64,000 nucleotides of DNA, from assembly GCF_016859125.1 (NCBI RefSeq), contig NZ_CP069338.1, forward strand, positions 12,341,501-12,405,500, in the 5' to 3' direction. The notes under the pieces are model-generated. The model ran no database searches. It saw only the letters and a program-made list of their open reading frames with translations, and was not told where the DNA came from. Below are positions 17,535 to 24,823 of this stretch, in pieces. The stretch comes from Archangium violaceum (GTDB lineage Bacteria > Myxococcota > Myxococcia > Myxococcales > Myxococcaceae). The translations under genes were made by a program, and so were the position numbers. Every line of letters starts with the position of its first letter. The first letter of the stretch is position 1.

Positions 17535-18491
17535 CTACCCGGACAGCTCGGACAGGATTTCCAGGTAGGCGGAACGGGCGCGAGCGGTCTCGCCGGCCTT
17601 GAAGCTGATGGCGGCCACCACGGGGTGCCCCCCTCCACCGTAGCGAGAGGCGATGGCGGCCAGGTCATGCCGCCGCTCCTGGGGGCGCCACGGGTTGGAG
17701 CCGAGCGACACCTTGGCGCGCGAGGGGCCCTGCCCCACCCAGAGGGTGTAGCGGGCCTCGGGGTAGAGCGCGTAGGCGATGAACTTGTTGAGGCTGTCGA
17801 CTCCCTCCTCCACGAGATCGAAGGAGACGACGCCCTTGTCGTAGCGGGCCTTGGCGCGCACCAGGTCGATGTGGCGCCGGTGGCGCTCGAGCAGCGGCGC
17901 GAGCGGCCCGGAGATGAGGGGAGAGGCGGCGATGGACGCCAGCGACTCGCCCTGCATCCGTTCAATCACCTGGGGGATGAGCGCGGGGTCCTTGTTGGCC
18001 TCGAGCACCGTCATGATGCGCAGGGCGGGCTCCTCCAACGCCACGGCCATCTCCGGGTTGGGGAAGAGCGCGCCGTCGATGATCTCCGCCCAGTGCAGGA
18101 GGTCCGCCATGGGCGAGGGATCCCACCCGAAGCGCTCGCGCGCCACGTCCGCGAGATAGCAGGTGCAGCTCTTGCGGTGCGGATCATGGAACTTGTGCCC
18201 GCTGGTGTCGGCGCGGAAATGGGCCTCGTCACCGGGTTGCTGGAAGGCGGAGACGTGGTGGTCGAACCACCAGGACAGCCGCGGATCCTGGCTGTAGCGG
18301 AAGTCGACGATGACGTTCTCGTCCCCGGTGAAGACGGACGGATCGATGGCCGCCCCCCCCGCCTGGTGGGACAAGCCCCGGTAGCTGAAGCGGGCATCCG
18401 GCCGGACGCGCTCGCGATAGAAGCGGCTGAAGACCGCCGCGCTCGCGGCCCCGTCGAAGCAACTGTCGTGGAACAGAACCTGGACGTTCAT
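17535..18491 (-). CDS. DHH/DHHA1 family phosphoesterase
   Basis: A 318-residue cytosolic metal-dependent phosphoesterase, of the superfamily that includes oligoribonucleases/pAp phosphatases (NrnA) and RecJ. The amino end HDSCFDGAASAAVF carries the first metal motif, VDFRYSQD follows, and WWFDHHVSAF is the eponymous DHH motif. The carboxy DHHA1 domain ends with ASRYGGGGHPVVAAISF, the GGGH substrate-binding signature. A conserved-looking CTCY pair lies between them. The exact substrate (nano-RNA, pAp or cyclic dinucleotide product) cannot be told. It is a single gene, preceded by about 250 bases of intergenic sequence that serves divergent transcription. Confidence 0.88.
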   Translation of the reverse strand: MNVQVLFHDSCFDGAASAAVFSRFYRERVRPDARFSYRGLSHQAGGAAIDPSVFTGDENVIVDFRYSQDPRLSWWFDHHVSAFQQPGDEAHFRADTSGHKFHDPHRKSCTCYLADVARERFGWDPSPMADLLHWAEIIDGALFPNPEMAVALEEPALRIMTVLEANKDPALIPQVIERMQGESLASIAASPLISGPLAPLLERHRRHIDLVRAKARYDKGVVSFDLVEEGVDSLNKFIAYALYPEARYTLWVGQGPSRAKVSLGSNPWRPQERRHDLAAIASRYGGGGHPVVAAISFKAGETARARSAYLEILSELSG

Positions 18492-18739
18492 GGGCTGGCC
18501 TTACCTGACTCGCGTGTCAGATGTGGACGAAAAGACTCGACGAAACGAGCCACTGTCCCTGGAAGAGTGAACGAAATTTGGAATCCCGCCCCACGGTCCG
18601 AGACAAGTGCTGATTGTAAATACCTGATATCCCATGGGGGCGCCCAGGAGGCAGACGGACGGCCCCCTGGCACGCTGCATGCATCTGATTTGGCCGTATC
18701 AGTCCATCAACCCCAGAGGTGCGGGTAGGAGGACACACC

Positions 18740-18970
18740 ATGGCCAAGACGGCGACACGCAAGGGCGGTTCGGTCAAGCGGCAGGGACGGCGCGTCATGC
18801 CGGCACCGCGGCGGGCCACCCAACGCAAGGCGGCTCCGGCGCTGACGGTGGGGGAGCTCATCGCGGCGGCCTATGACACGGCTGGCGGAGAGCGCCTCGA
18901 GGTGCTCAAGCTGGTCACCTCGCCCCAGATGACCCGGGCCCTGGGACGACGCATCGTCCTGGTGCGCTGA
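18740..18970 (+). CDS. Small basic protein, unknown
   Basis: A 76-residue protein with a highly basic amino half (KTATRKGGSVKRQGRRVMPAPRR), then a short helical segment (LTVGELIAAAYDTAGGERLEVLKLVTSPQMTRALGRRIVLVR). The ATG at 18740 has a strong GGAGG upstream. The composition suggests nucleic-acid or acidic-partner binding, but no family is recognised. It stands alone, divergent from the DHH gene. Confidence 0.7.
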   Translation: MAKTATRKGGSVKRQGRRVMPAPRRATQRKAAPALTVGELIAAAYDTAGGERLEVLKLVTSPQMTRALGRRIVLVR

Positions 18971-19005
18971 GACTCCCCTTCCCGGGTGAGCCCGCTCGGA
19001 GGCCC

Positions 19006-19263
19006 TCAGGGCACGTCCGAGACGGACATGTACTGCTTGTCGGTGGGCTCGCCCGCGAGCAGCTTCGCGAAGTCCTCGGCGTTGTTGGGGTGCACGAGGA
19101 AGGTCCCCGCGGGCGTCTCCATGCGCACCGGCTCGGAGCCGCCACGCACGTCTCCCCCGGGGCCACCGCTGCCGGCCAGGGGCTCGGCATCACTGGAGCG
19201 CGACGACGAAACGGTCGCACAGCCAACCAGGGCCAGCAGAATGAGCGCGGCGTGGAGCTTCAT
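19006..19263 (-). CDS. Small lipoprotein, unknown
   Basis: An 85-residue lipoprotein with signal MKLHAALILLALVGC and a clean lipobox (LVGC). A GGAGG site precedes the ATG at 19263. The mature part is Ser/Gly/Glu-rich, then GTFLVHPNNAEDFAKLLAGE. No family is recognised. It converges with the small basic gene. Confidence 0.75.
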   Translation of the reverse strand: MKLHAALILLALVGCATVSSSRSSDAEPLAGSGGPGGDVRGGSEPVRMETPAGTFLVHPNNAEDFAKLLAGEPTDKQYMSVSDVP

Positions 19264-19375
19264 CCAGAGTCCTCCCAATCGAGAGCGCCCGCGGAGCGGG
19301 AAACAGGGGGCGCCTGCGTACGTCGCTTCGCGCCGGGAGGCAAGTCCTCGAACGCGAGGGAGTGTCTACATGGAA

Positions 19376-19410
19376 ACGCCCGCGCCCCGTGACTTCCGGG
19401 ACGCGGGCGT
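19376..19410 (-). terminator. Hairpin terminator after the TolB-like lipoprotein gene
   Basis: A perfect 9-bp stem (ACGCCCGCG and CGCGGGCGT), extended by CCCG/CGGG, is followed on the minus strand by TTTCC. It lies 26 bases past the stop at 19437. Confidence 0.75.
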
Positions 19411-19436
19411 CAGCCCCTACCGCGCTCTACAGAGGA

Positions 19437-20897
19437 CTACCGGGGCTGCCAGCGAGGACGGTGGTCGTCGCCGAGGTTGGTCTGCACCTTCATCGTATCC
19501 GGGGTGAGCACGACAGCCTCCCCGAGGTTCCAATCCGTGGGGTTGATGCGCTTCATGTAGAGCCGCTGTCCCTGCACGTAGGCCACGAAATACCCGTCCG
19601 GGGAGACCGCCGGCAGCGTGGCATTGCTCGCCACGAGGATCGGATCGCCCACCACCTGGCCATTCTCGGGATTGGTGCGCTGCAGGTAGACGTTGGGGCC
19701 CGCCTGGTCCCCACACTGCGCACCCGGATTGCCGCAGATGATGGCCTGGGCAGTGGTGTCAGCCGGATCGTAATAGAAGGCCCGGACGTAGGTGACGTAC
19801 GTCCCGTCCGGTGCCCAGTTGTGGGCCGTGATGAACGACTTGACCTCGCCGTCCGTCGCGGGCGTCGGCGCGCTCAGGCTGGCAATGGGGTTGGAGGACG
19901 CCCCGGCAGCGGGGAGGGTAAAAAGCTCGTACAGGGGTTGTTCCTCACCCCCCGAGAAGGTGTCGGACCCCTTGCTGGCCAGATAGAGCAGGAAGTCGTT
20001 CACCCTGTTGTACTTGGGCTGCTCGCCCGCCTCGCCACCGGGCACCGCCTGGGACTCCGCACCGATCGTCCGGGTCTGCAGACCCAGCCCCTTGGCGCTG
20101 TAGGCGAAGGTCTGCGCGTTCTTCCACGACGGGAACCCGCCGTTGGGGGAGAGTTCCTCGACGGCGCCCCCCCCCTCGCCGGGGATGGCGTAGATGCCCG
20201 AGATGCTCGTCCCGGCCTTCTTGACCCAGGTGACGCTGGACGACGGCTCCCACTCCAGGTGCCGGAAGTCCTCGGTGCCAGCGGTGCCGGCGGTGGTGAG
20301 GGGCGTCTTCGCCCCCGCGGTGCGCGGAATGCTCCGGGAGACGAGCGCCGGATCGCCAGCGGTCTCCTCCTCCACGAATGCCACGGCGGAGCCGTCCGTG
20401 TTCCAGCGCGGGAAACGGCTCGGGCCCGCGACCTCGCTGAGCTCGAACGCGGTGGCGCCCGACTCAGCGGACACCGCCACCGCCTCGATGGGGCCAGTCC
20501 CACCGTTCAGGGAGGCGGTCACCGCGATGTGGAGCGGCTGGCACGTCCTGCCCCCCCCGGCGCTCTCGCAGCGCAGGCCCGCCATGCACTCCGCGGAGGC
20601 GGTGCAGGCCCCACCCTTGTCGACGGTCATCGTCCCGGCATCCGTGCCCGCGTCCGTCTCCGTACCGGCGTCCGTCTCCGTGCCCGCGTCCATCTCCGTG
20701 CCCGCGTCCTCGCCGGAGGGAGGTTGGGTTGCCCGCTCCTCGCACTTGTTGGCGATGCAGACCCACTGCAGGCCCTCGGCTGGGGCACCCCTGTCGTTGA
20801 GACAATCGAATTGGTCGACGCACTCCTCAGAAGAACAGCCTGTCGCCACCACCATCAGAGCGCCCGCGAGCGCACTGATGACAACACGCTTGGTCAT
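19437..20897 (-). CDS. Lipoprotein with WD40/TolB-like beta-propeller
   Basis: A 486-residue predicted outer-membrane or periplasmic lipoprotein: signal ISALAGALMVVATGC, then a Cys-rich segment (EECVDQFDCLN, WVCIANKCEE). A six-residue tandem repeat linker DAGTET follows, then a second Cys-containing piece (ACTASAECMAGLRC). From about residue 150 on come propeller-like blades of the TolB/WD40 type (FPRWNTDGSAVAFVEEE, FPSWKNAQTFAYSAK, LPAVSPDGYFVAYVQGQ). The ATG at 20897 was chosen for the signal peptide. Such proteins usually bind other proteins or peptidoglycan; no catalytic residues are seen. The linker repeat length may vary between strains. Confidence 0.8.
   Translation of the reverse strand: MTKRVVISALAGALMVVATGCSSEECVDQFDCLNDRGAPAEGLQWVCIANKCEERATQPPSGEDAGTEMDAGTETDAGTETDAGTDAGTMTVDKGGACTASAECMAGLRCESAGGGRTCQPLHIAVTASLNGGTGPIEAVAVSAESGATAFELSEVAGPSRFPRWNTDGSAVAFVEEETAGDPALVSRSIPRTAGAKTPLTTAGTAGTEDFRHLEWEPSSSVTWVKKAGTSISGIYAIPGEGGGAVEELSPNGGFPSWKNAQTFAYSAKGLGLQTRTIGAESQAVPGGEAGEQPKYNRVNDFLLYLASKGSDTFSGGEEQPLYELFTLPAAGASSNPIASLSAPTPATDGEVKSFITAHNWAPDGTYVTYVRAFYYDPADTTAQAIICGNPGAQCGDQAGPNVYLQRTNPENGQVVGDPILVASNATLPAVSPDGYFVAYVQGQRLYMKRINPTDWNLGEAVVLTPDTMKVQTNLGDDHRPRWQPR
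20641..20709. repeat. 18-bp in-frame tandem repeat (six-residue DAGTET units)
   Basis: Near-identical 18-base units (GCGTCCGTCTCCGTGCCC type on the plus strand) repeat about four times inside the lipoprotein gene. They encode DAGTEM-DAGTET-DAGTET-DAGT-DAGT. The array is a linker between the Cys-rich start and the propeller, and is prone to slippage. Confidence 0.8.
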
Positions 20898-21028
20898 ATG
20901 GACCCTCCGAAACCGCCGCGTGCGTATAGGCTCGCCCCGAACCACCGGGAGGGGGATTCGGGCACCCACACCGTGCCCGTTGTCGCGGGCTGAACGACGG
21001 ACGAACGAAGCGCCACCGGACCTTTCCG

Positions 21029-21826
21029 ATGATTGACACCCACTGCCATCTCGACGCACCGCGTTTCGATCCGGACCGCGACGAAGTGCTCACCCGGGCC
21101 TGGGCCGCTGGACTGCACGGCATCCTCGTGCCGGGCGTGGGCCCGGAGAACTGGGAGCCGCTGCTGGCCATGTCCCGCGCCGAGCCGCGCCTCCAGGTGG
21201 GGCTCGGCATCCACCCGCAGCTGCTCCCGGACATCCCCCCCGAGGAAGACGGGGAACACCTCGAGCGTCTGGACGCGCTCCTCGCTCGAGGGGGTGCCAT
21301 CGCCGTGGGCGAGTGCGGCCTGGACGGGCCCTCCACCGCGGGGGCTCCCCTGGAGCGGCAGGTGGCGGTGTTGCGGCGGCACCTGGAGCTCGCGCGCAAG
21401 CACGGCCTGCCGGTGCTCATGCACTGCTTCCGGGCCCACCCCGCGCTCATCGAGCTCTTCAAGCAGGAGCCCCTGCCCGAGGCCGGCGTGCTCATGCACA
21501 GCTACGGAGGGGGCGCGGACCTGGCGCGCTTCTACATCCAGAAGGGCTGCTATTTCTCCTTCGCGGGCCCCGTCACCTGGGCCGAGGCGCGCAAGCCCCT
21601 GGACGCCCTGCGCGTCATCCCCCCCGACCGGTTGATGGCCGAGACGGACGCCCCGGACCAGGCCCCCACGCCCCACCGGGGGCAACGCTCGGAGCCCGGC
21701 TACCTGCCGCGCATCATCGAGGGCATGGCCCGGGTCCTGGGGGAGCCGGTGGAGGTGCTCGCCCAGCGGACGACCGAGAATGCCCGCCGCCTGTTCCGGG
21801 AAGCCTTTCCCACGTCTTCGCGGTAG
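21029..21826 (+). CDS. tatD: TatD family metal-dependent hydrolase/DNase
   Basis: A 265-residue TIM-barrel hydrolase of the TatD family (3'-5' DNase/RNase activity, two metals). It starts MIDTHCHLD, the HxH metal motif at residues 4-6. GECGLD supplies the bridging Glu, and LMHCF and LMHSYGG supply His ligands. The active-site Asp is in MAETDAPD, followed by the P-loop-like ending of the family. Length and motif order are normal. It is 28 bases upstream of tcdA on the same strand, so probably co-transcribed. Confidence 0.95.
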   Translation: MIDTHCHLDAPRFDPDRDEVLTRAWAAGLHGILVPGVGPENWEPLLAMSRAEPRLQVGLGIHPQLLPDIPPEEDGEHLERLDALLARGGAIAVGECGLDGPSTAGAPLERQVAVLRRHLELARKHGLPVLMHCFRAHPALIELFKQEPLPEAGVLMHSYGGGADLARFYIQKGCYFSFAGPVTWAEARKPLDALRVIPPDRLMAETDAPDQAPTPHRGQRSEPGYLPRIIEGMARVLGEPVEVLAQRTTENARRLFREAFPTSSR

Positions 21827-21854
21827 GGATGCCGTCGCGTTATAGAGGCAAACC

Positions 21855-22721
21855 ATGAATCCGCAGCCCCCTCCCCCCGAGACCATCCCCGCCGCCCCTG
21901 GCACCCCCGCCCCCTCGGAGCCCAAGCCCTTCAAGCTGCACCGGCGCTTCGATCGCACCGGCCGCCTGCTCGGTGATTCGGCGATGGAGCGGCTGTCCAA
22001 GGCCCGCGTCGTGGTGTTCGGCCTGGGTGGCGTGGGCAGCTACGCCGCCGAGGGACTGGTGCGCAGCGGGATTGGCCACCTCACGCTGGTGGACTTCGAC
22101 ACCGTGTGCGTCACCAACGCCAACCGGCAGCTCCACGCCACCGCGAAGACGGTGGGCAAGCCCAAGGCGGAGCTGATGGCGCAGCGCTGCAAGGAGATCA
22201 ACCCCGACGCCCACGTCGAGGCCCTGCGCGAGTTCTACCGCGACGAGCTGGCCGACCAGTTGCTCGCCCCGGGCAGCTACGACTACGTGGTGGACGCCAT
22301 CGACAACGTGAAGGCGAAGCTGCACCTGCTCCACCGCTGCGTCAGCCTGGGCATCCCGGTGGTGAGCTCCATGGGCGCGGCGGCCCGGTTGGATCCCACG
22401 GCCATCCGAGTGGAGGACCTGTGCGAGACGCACATGGATCCCTTCGCCAAGGACATCCGCAAGCTGCTCAAGCGCAAGTACGCGGTGAACACCGACCGGC
22501 CCACGGGCATCACCGCCGTCTACTCCATCGAGACGCGCCGCCAGCCCGTGTCCCTGCGCTACGACGCCGACGACGGCTTCACCTGCGTGTGCCCCAACGA
22601 CAACGACTTCCACTCCTGCGAGCACCGCAACCAGATCGACGGCAGCGTGGCCTTCGTCACCTCCGTGTTCGGCATGAACGCGGCGGGCGTCGTGGTGCGG
22701 CGCCTCTCGCTGGGACGGTAG
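21855..22721 (+). CDS. tcdA: tRNA threonylcarbamoyladenosine dehydratase
   Basis: An E1-like adenylating enzyme that cyclises t6A37 of tRNA to ct6A. The 288 residues begin with a Pro-rich leader of about 25. Then come FDRTGRLLGDSAMERL, the nucleotide-binding GLGGVGS (about residues 56-62), VTNANRQLHA with the Arg finger region, VVDAIDNVKAK, and the carboxy end with FTCVCPN and FHSCEHRNQI cysteines. MoeB and ThiF are alternatives, but the NRQLHA and GS(x)GAAARLDP features fit TcdA/CsdL. It lies directly left of the duplicated nuclease-tail repeat. Confidence 0.9.
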   Translation: MNPQPPPPETIPAAPGTPAPSEPKPFKLHRRFDRTGRLLGDSAMERLSKARVVVFGLGGVGSYAAEGLVRSGIGHLTLVDFDTVCVTNANRQLHATAKTVGKPKAELMAQRCKEINPDAHVEALREFYRDELADQLLAPGSYDYVVDAIDNVKAKLHLLHRCVSLGIPVVSSMGAAARLDPTAIRVEDLCETHMDPFAKDIRKLLKRKYAVNTDRPTGITAVYSIETRRQPVSLRYDADDGFTCVCPNDNDFHSCEHRNQIDGSVAFVTSVFGMNAAGVVVRRLSLGR

Positions 22722-22730
22722 GCCGCCCGC

Positions 22731-22781
22731 CTCAGGCCACCTTCGCCCCCGCCTGCTCGCGGCCACAGGGGCGGCGGAAGG
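22731..22781. repeat. Left copy of a 51-bp direct repeat duplicating the nuclease gene 3' end
   Basis: It starts CTCAGGCCACCTTCGCC and matches 23755-23805 at 50 of 51 positions. On the minus strand it still encodes FRRPCGREQAGAKVA and a stop: the last codons of the nuclease gene, including an iron-sulfur Cys. It is a severed copy with no nuclease reading frame behind it. Confidence 0.9.
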
Positions 22782-22854
22782 AGCACTCCCCTGGTGCCTC
22801 TGGTTCCCCAGGTCATCCTCAACTGTCGCCACGCGGTATCGTCGAGGAACGACT

Positions 22855-22874
22855 TGAGGGTTTCACTCCGACGC
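22855..22874. repeat. Left copy of an inner 20-bp direct repeat
   Basis: It matches 23689-23708 at 17 of 20 positions (TGAGGGTTTCA core). At the right end this sequence spans the lipoprotein start codon (ATGAAACCCTCA read on the minus strand). Here it spans the stop of the immunity-like gene (GTGAAACCCTCA). It therefore marks the downstream end of the cassette. Confidence 0.65.
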
Positions 22875-23231
22875 GCGTGTCCCAGGAGAGCGGGCCGGGA
22901 GTAGCAGCCTCCTGTCGAGGTGGCGGAAGTGGAAGACGGAGTAGGGCTGGCCGGAAACCAGGACATAGGCTCCATGCGGCGGCTCGGGGTGCTCCTTCAA
23001 CCAGGTCTCCGCCTCCTCGAGCGAGCCGAAGGACGCCACCGTGGGGAGAGTGCCATCCGGGCTGTTCCAGCTCTGGAGGAACGCCTCGAATGGGTAGAAG
23101 TTGCCCGTCACCTCGATGAAGTCCAAAGCGAAATAGGCAACCGCCAGCAGTTCCTTCTCTTCGGAGGAAGCAGTTGTCCTAAGGCGTACGAGCAACTCCT
23201 GCACTTTGGGAAGGAGCTCATGCATGTTCAT
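22863..23231 (-). CDS. Small acidic protein, candidate immunity protein of the inserted cassette
   Basis: A 122-residue protein without signal peptide: MNMHELLPKVQELLVRLR, then ALDFIEVTGNFYPFEAFLQSW, a stretch VASFGSLEEAETWLKEHPEPP, and a basic end. I recall families in myxobacteria with the same layout (EEAEAWLKNHP-type segment) lying behind lipoprotein genes, where an immunity role has been suspected; this is memory, not a search. Its ATG overlaps the stop of the preceding frame (ATGA at 23228-23231), so translation is coupled to the lipoprotein gene. It lies inside the repeat-bounded cassette. Confidence 0.65.
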   Translation of the reverse strand: MNMHELLPKVQELLVRLRTTASSEEKELLAVAYFALDFIEVTGNFYPFEAFLQSWNSPDGTLPTVASFGSLEEAETWLKEHPEPPHGAYVLVSGQPYSVFHFRHLDRRLLLPARSPGTRASE

Positions 23232-23700
23232 GGAGACACCGTCGTGAGGTGCGAGCCATCAGGGACTCCTGCCGAGGTCAGCAGTACGACAGGCGCGAGC
23301 ACGAGAGCCCCAGCCCCAGCGGAAGCCACGACGAAGACCACCCCCGCGATGACGACGACGCTTCCAACCAGAATCGCCTTGCGATTGCGCTTCAGCCATT
23401 CAACGGCGCTCTCTGTCGCGGTGAATTCATGGGTCTGACGCCCTCGCAACTCCTGCAGTTCCTCGCAGTCCCGGTAGGCCTGCCAGCACCCAATGGCTGG
23501 CGATAATGCGAGAGGTCGAGATCCTCGACGCGCCGCCAGGAGTGAGTCACCTGCCCATGGGGCGTCTCCTCGATGAGGAGCACGAGACCCATGAGCTCTC
23601 TGGGGCTGGCAGGGGCCGCATGATGAGTGGCGCCACAGGAAGTCAGCAATACGAGGAGGATGGGGGTAAGGAGCCTTGTCCAAGTATCTGAGGGTTTCAT
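23228..23700 (-). pseudogene. Lipoprotein gene of a toxin-like myxobacterial family, broken by a frameshift
   Basis: The first frame starts at ATG 23700 with a lipoprotein signal (LLTPILLVLLTSC), then SPRELMGLVLLIEETPHGQVTHSWRRVEDLDLSHYRQP. Near 23490 sense passes to the +1 frame, which reads CWQAYRDCEELQELR, ATESAVEWLKRNRKAILVG and a Gly/Val/Ala-rich hydrophobic segment, ending at TGA 23228. That stop overlaps the next gene's start, showing the second frame was the translated one. The two halves fit one product of about 155 residues. Relatives I recall are longer, with a Cys-rich middle, so an internal deletion here is likely. A sequencing slip or a programmed shift cannot be excluded. Confidence 0.6.
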
Positions 23701-23708
23701 TCGGACAC
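23689..23708. repeat. Right copy of the inner 20-bp direct repeat
   Basis: It covers the start codon of the broken lipoprotein gene (GTGTCCGAATGAAACCCTCA on the minus strand) and matches 22855-22874 at 17 of 20 positions. Confidence 0.65.
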
Positions 23709-23754
23709 TCTGGGTCCTGGCCGTGGATGGCGGCAAGACTTTGACGGCCTGAGA

Positions 23755-23805
23755 CTCAGGCCACCTTCGCCGCCGCCTGCTCGCGGCCACAGGGGCGGCG
23801 GAAGG
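23755..23805. repeat. Right copy of the 51-bp direct repeat, inside the intact nuclease gene
   Basis: The last 16 codons and stop of the nuclease gene plus one flanking base. It matches 22731-22781 with one mismatch (a C/G change that gives Ala instead of Gly). Repeat spacing is 1024 bases. Confidence 0.9.
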
Positions 23806-24709
23806 CGCAGCGGGCGCACGCGGCCAGGTTGTCCGTCTGCGCGAAGGCGGACTCGCCCTTGGGCGTGTTGGTGGCCGGGTCCTCCAGCAGCTCGCGCATC
23901 CGCGCCACGCTCTGCGCGAAGCGGGACTTGAAGCCCTCCACCGCGTCGCGGTCCACCTGCACCTGCTGCTCCACCCCGTCGTTCAGGTACACCAGCGACG
24001 CGCGCACCTTCTCCAGGGGCAGCCGGTAGCGCTGCGACACGTAGAGCGCGTAGCCCAGTACCTGCTCGTCGTAGCCGTCCCGCGCCTTCCCCGTCTTCCA
24101 GTCCACCACCACCGGCGAGCCCTCCGCGTCCACGAAGGCGAAGTCCGGAATGGCGAAGACCTTCACCCCGTCCAGCGTGAAGGTGGAGAAGTCCGCGCCC
24201 GCGTCCACCTCCAGCCACTGCGCGGGCTTCAGCGCCCGCACCAGCGCCGGCCAGCTCGAGTTGAAGAACCAGCCGAGCGCCGAGCGCACCGTCTCCGCGT
24301 TCTGCTTCCAGGCCTCGTCCGGCACGGCCTCGTCGTACTCGTGCTCCACCAGGCCGGAGAACGTCTTGCGGTACTTCTGCGTCCAGTACGACTTGCCGCG
24401 CGAGTACCGGAAGTCCTCCCGCATCAGCTCGAGCGCCCGCTTCTCCACCTTCGCCGGATCCACCTCGCGCCCCGCCCGCCAGTCCAGCAGCGCGTCCCGG
24501 ATGGCGTCGTGCACCACGCTGCCCGCCCAGGTGTAGCGGTTGCCCAGCTTCTTGAGCACGTACAGCTCGCGCACCTCCCTGGGCGCGCCCGACTCCCAGC
24601 CTCCCCAGGAGCGGTAGTAGTAGAAGTAGTAGGCCCGCTGGCATTCCTGGAGCTTCTCGTGACGGCTCTTGGACCAGGAGAAGTCGTTGGTGAAGGACGT
24701 GCGCCGCAT
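23756..24709 (-). CDS. PD-(D/E)XK nuclease with Cas4/AddB-type iron-sulfur cysteines
   Basis: A 317-residue predicted RecB/Cas4-like exonuclease. One Cys lies near the amino end (LQECQRAYYF, Cys23). The nuclease core holds VFAIPDFAFVDAEG and VVVDWKTGKARDGYDEQVLGYALY, which supply the Asp, Asp and Lys of the motif plus the QxxxY motif. The end ACARCAFRRPCGRE has C-x2-C-x5-C. One Cys at the start plus three at the end is the 4Fe-4S arrangement of Cas4 and AddB. No cas gene is nearby, so it is a stand-alone nuclease, probably for DNA end processing. Its 3' end is the repeated target described at 22731 and 23755. Confidence 0.85.
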   Translation of the reverse strand: MRRTSFTNDFSWSKSRHEKLQECQRAYYFYYYRSWGGWESGAPREVRELYVLKKLGNRYTWAGSVVHDAIRDALLDWRAGREVDPAKVEKRALELMREDFRYSRGKSYWTQKYRKTFSGLVEHEYDEAVPDEAWKQNAETVRSALGWFFNSSWPALVRALKPAQWLEVDAGADFSTFTLDGVKVFAIPDFAFVDAEGSPVVVDWKTGKARDGYDEQVLGYALYVSQRYRLPLEKVRASLVYLNDGVEQQVQVDRDAVEGFKSRFAQSVARMRELLEDPATNTPKGESAFAQTDNLAACARCAFRRPCGREQAAAKVA

Positions 24710-24823
24710 GGAAGCCGCGCATCCTAGATAGGGCCTCGCCCAACTTGAAAGAGGTACAGGCGAGCAGGCACACCCCGGCAGGTCCTTTTCCGACACGGGC
24801 GAGCGGCTAAGGTGCGCGCCGCC

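Noticed and set aside
20641-20709. Possible CRISPR-like array
   Set aside because: Units are contiguous 18-mers in frame with a lipoprotein gene, without spacers.
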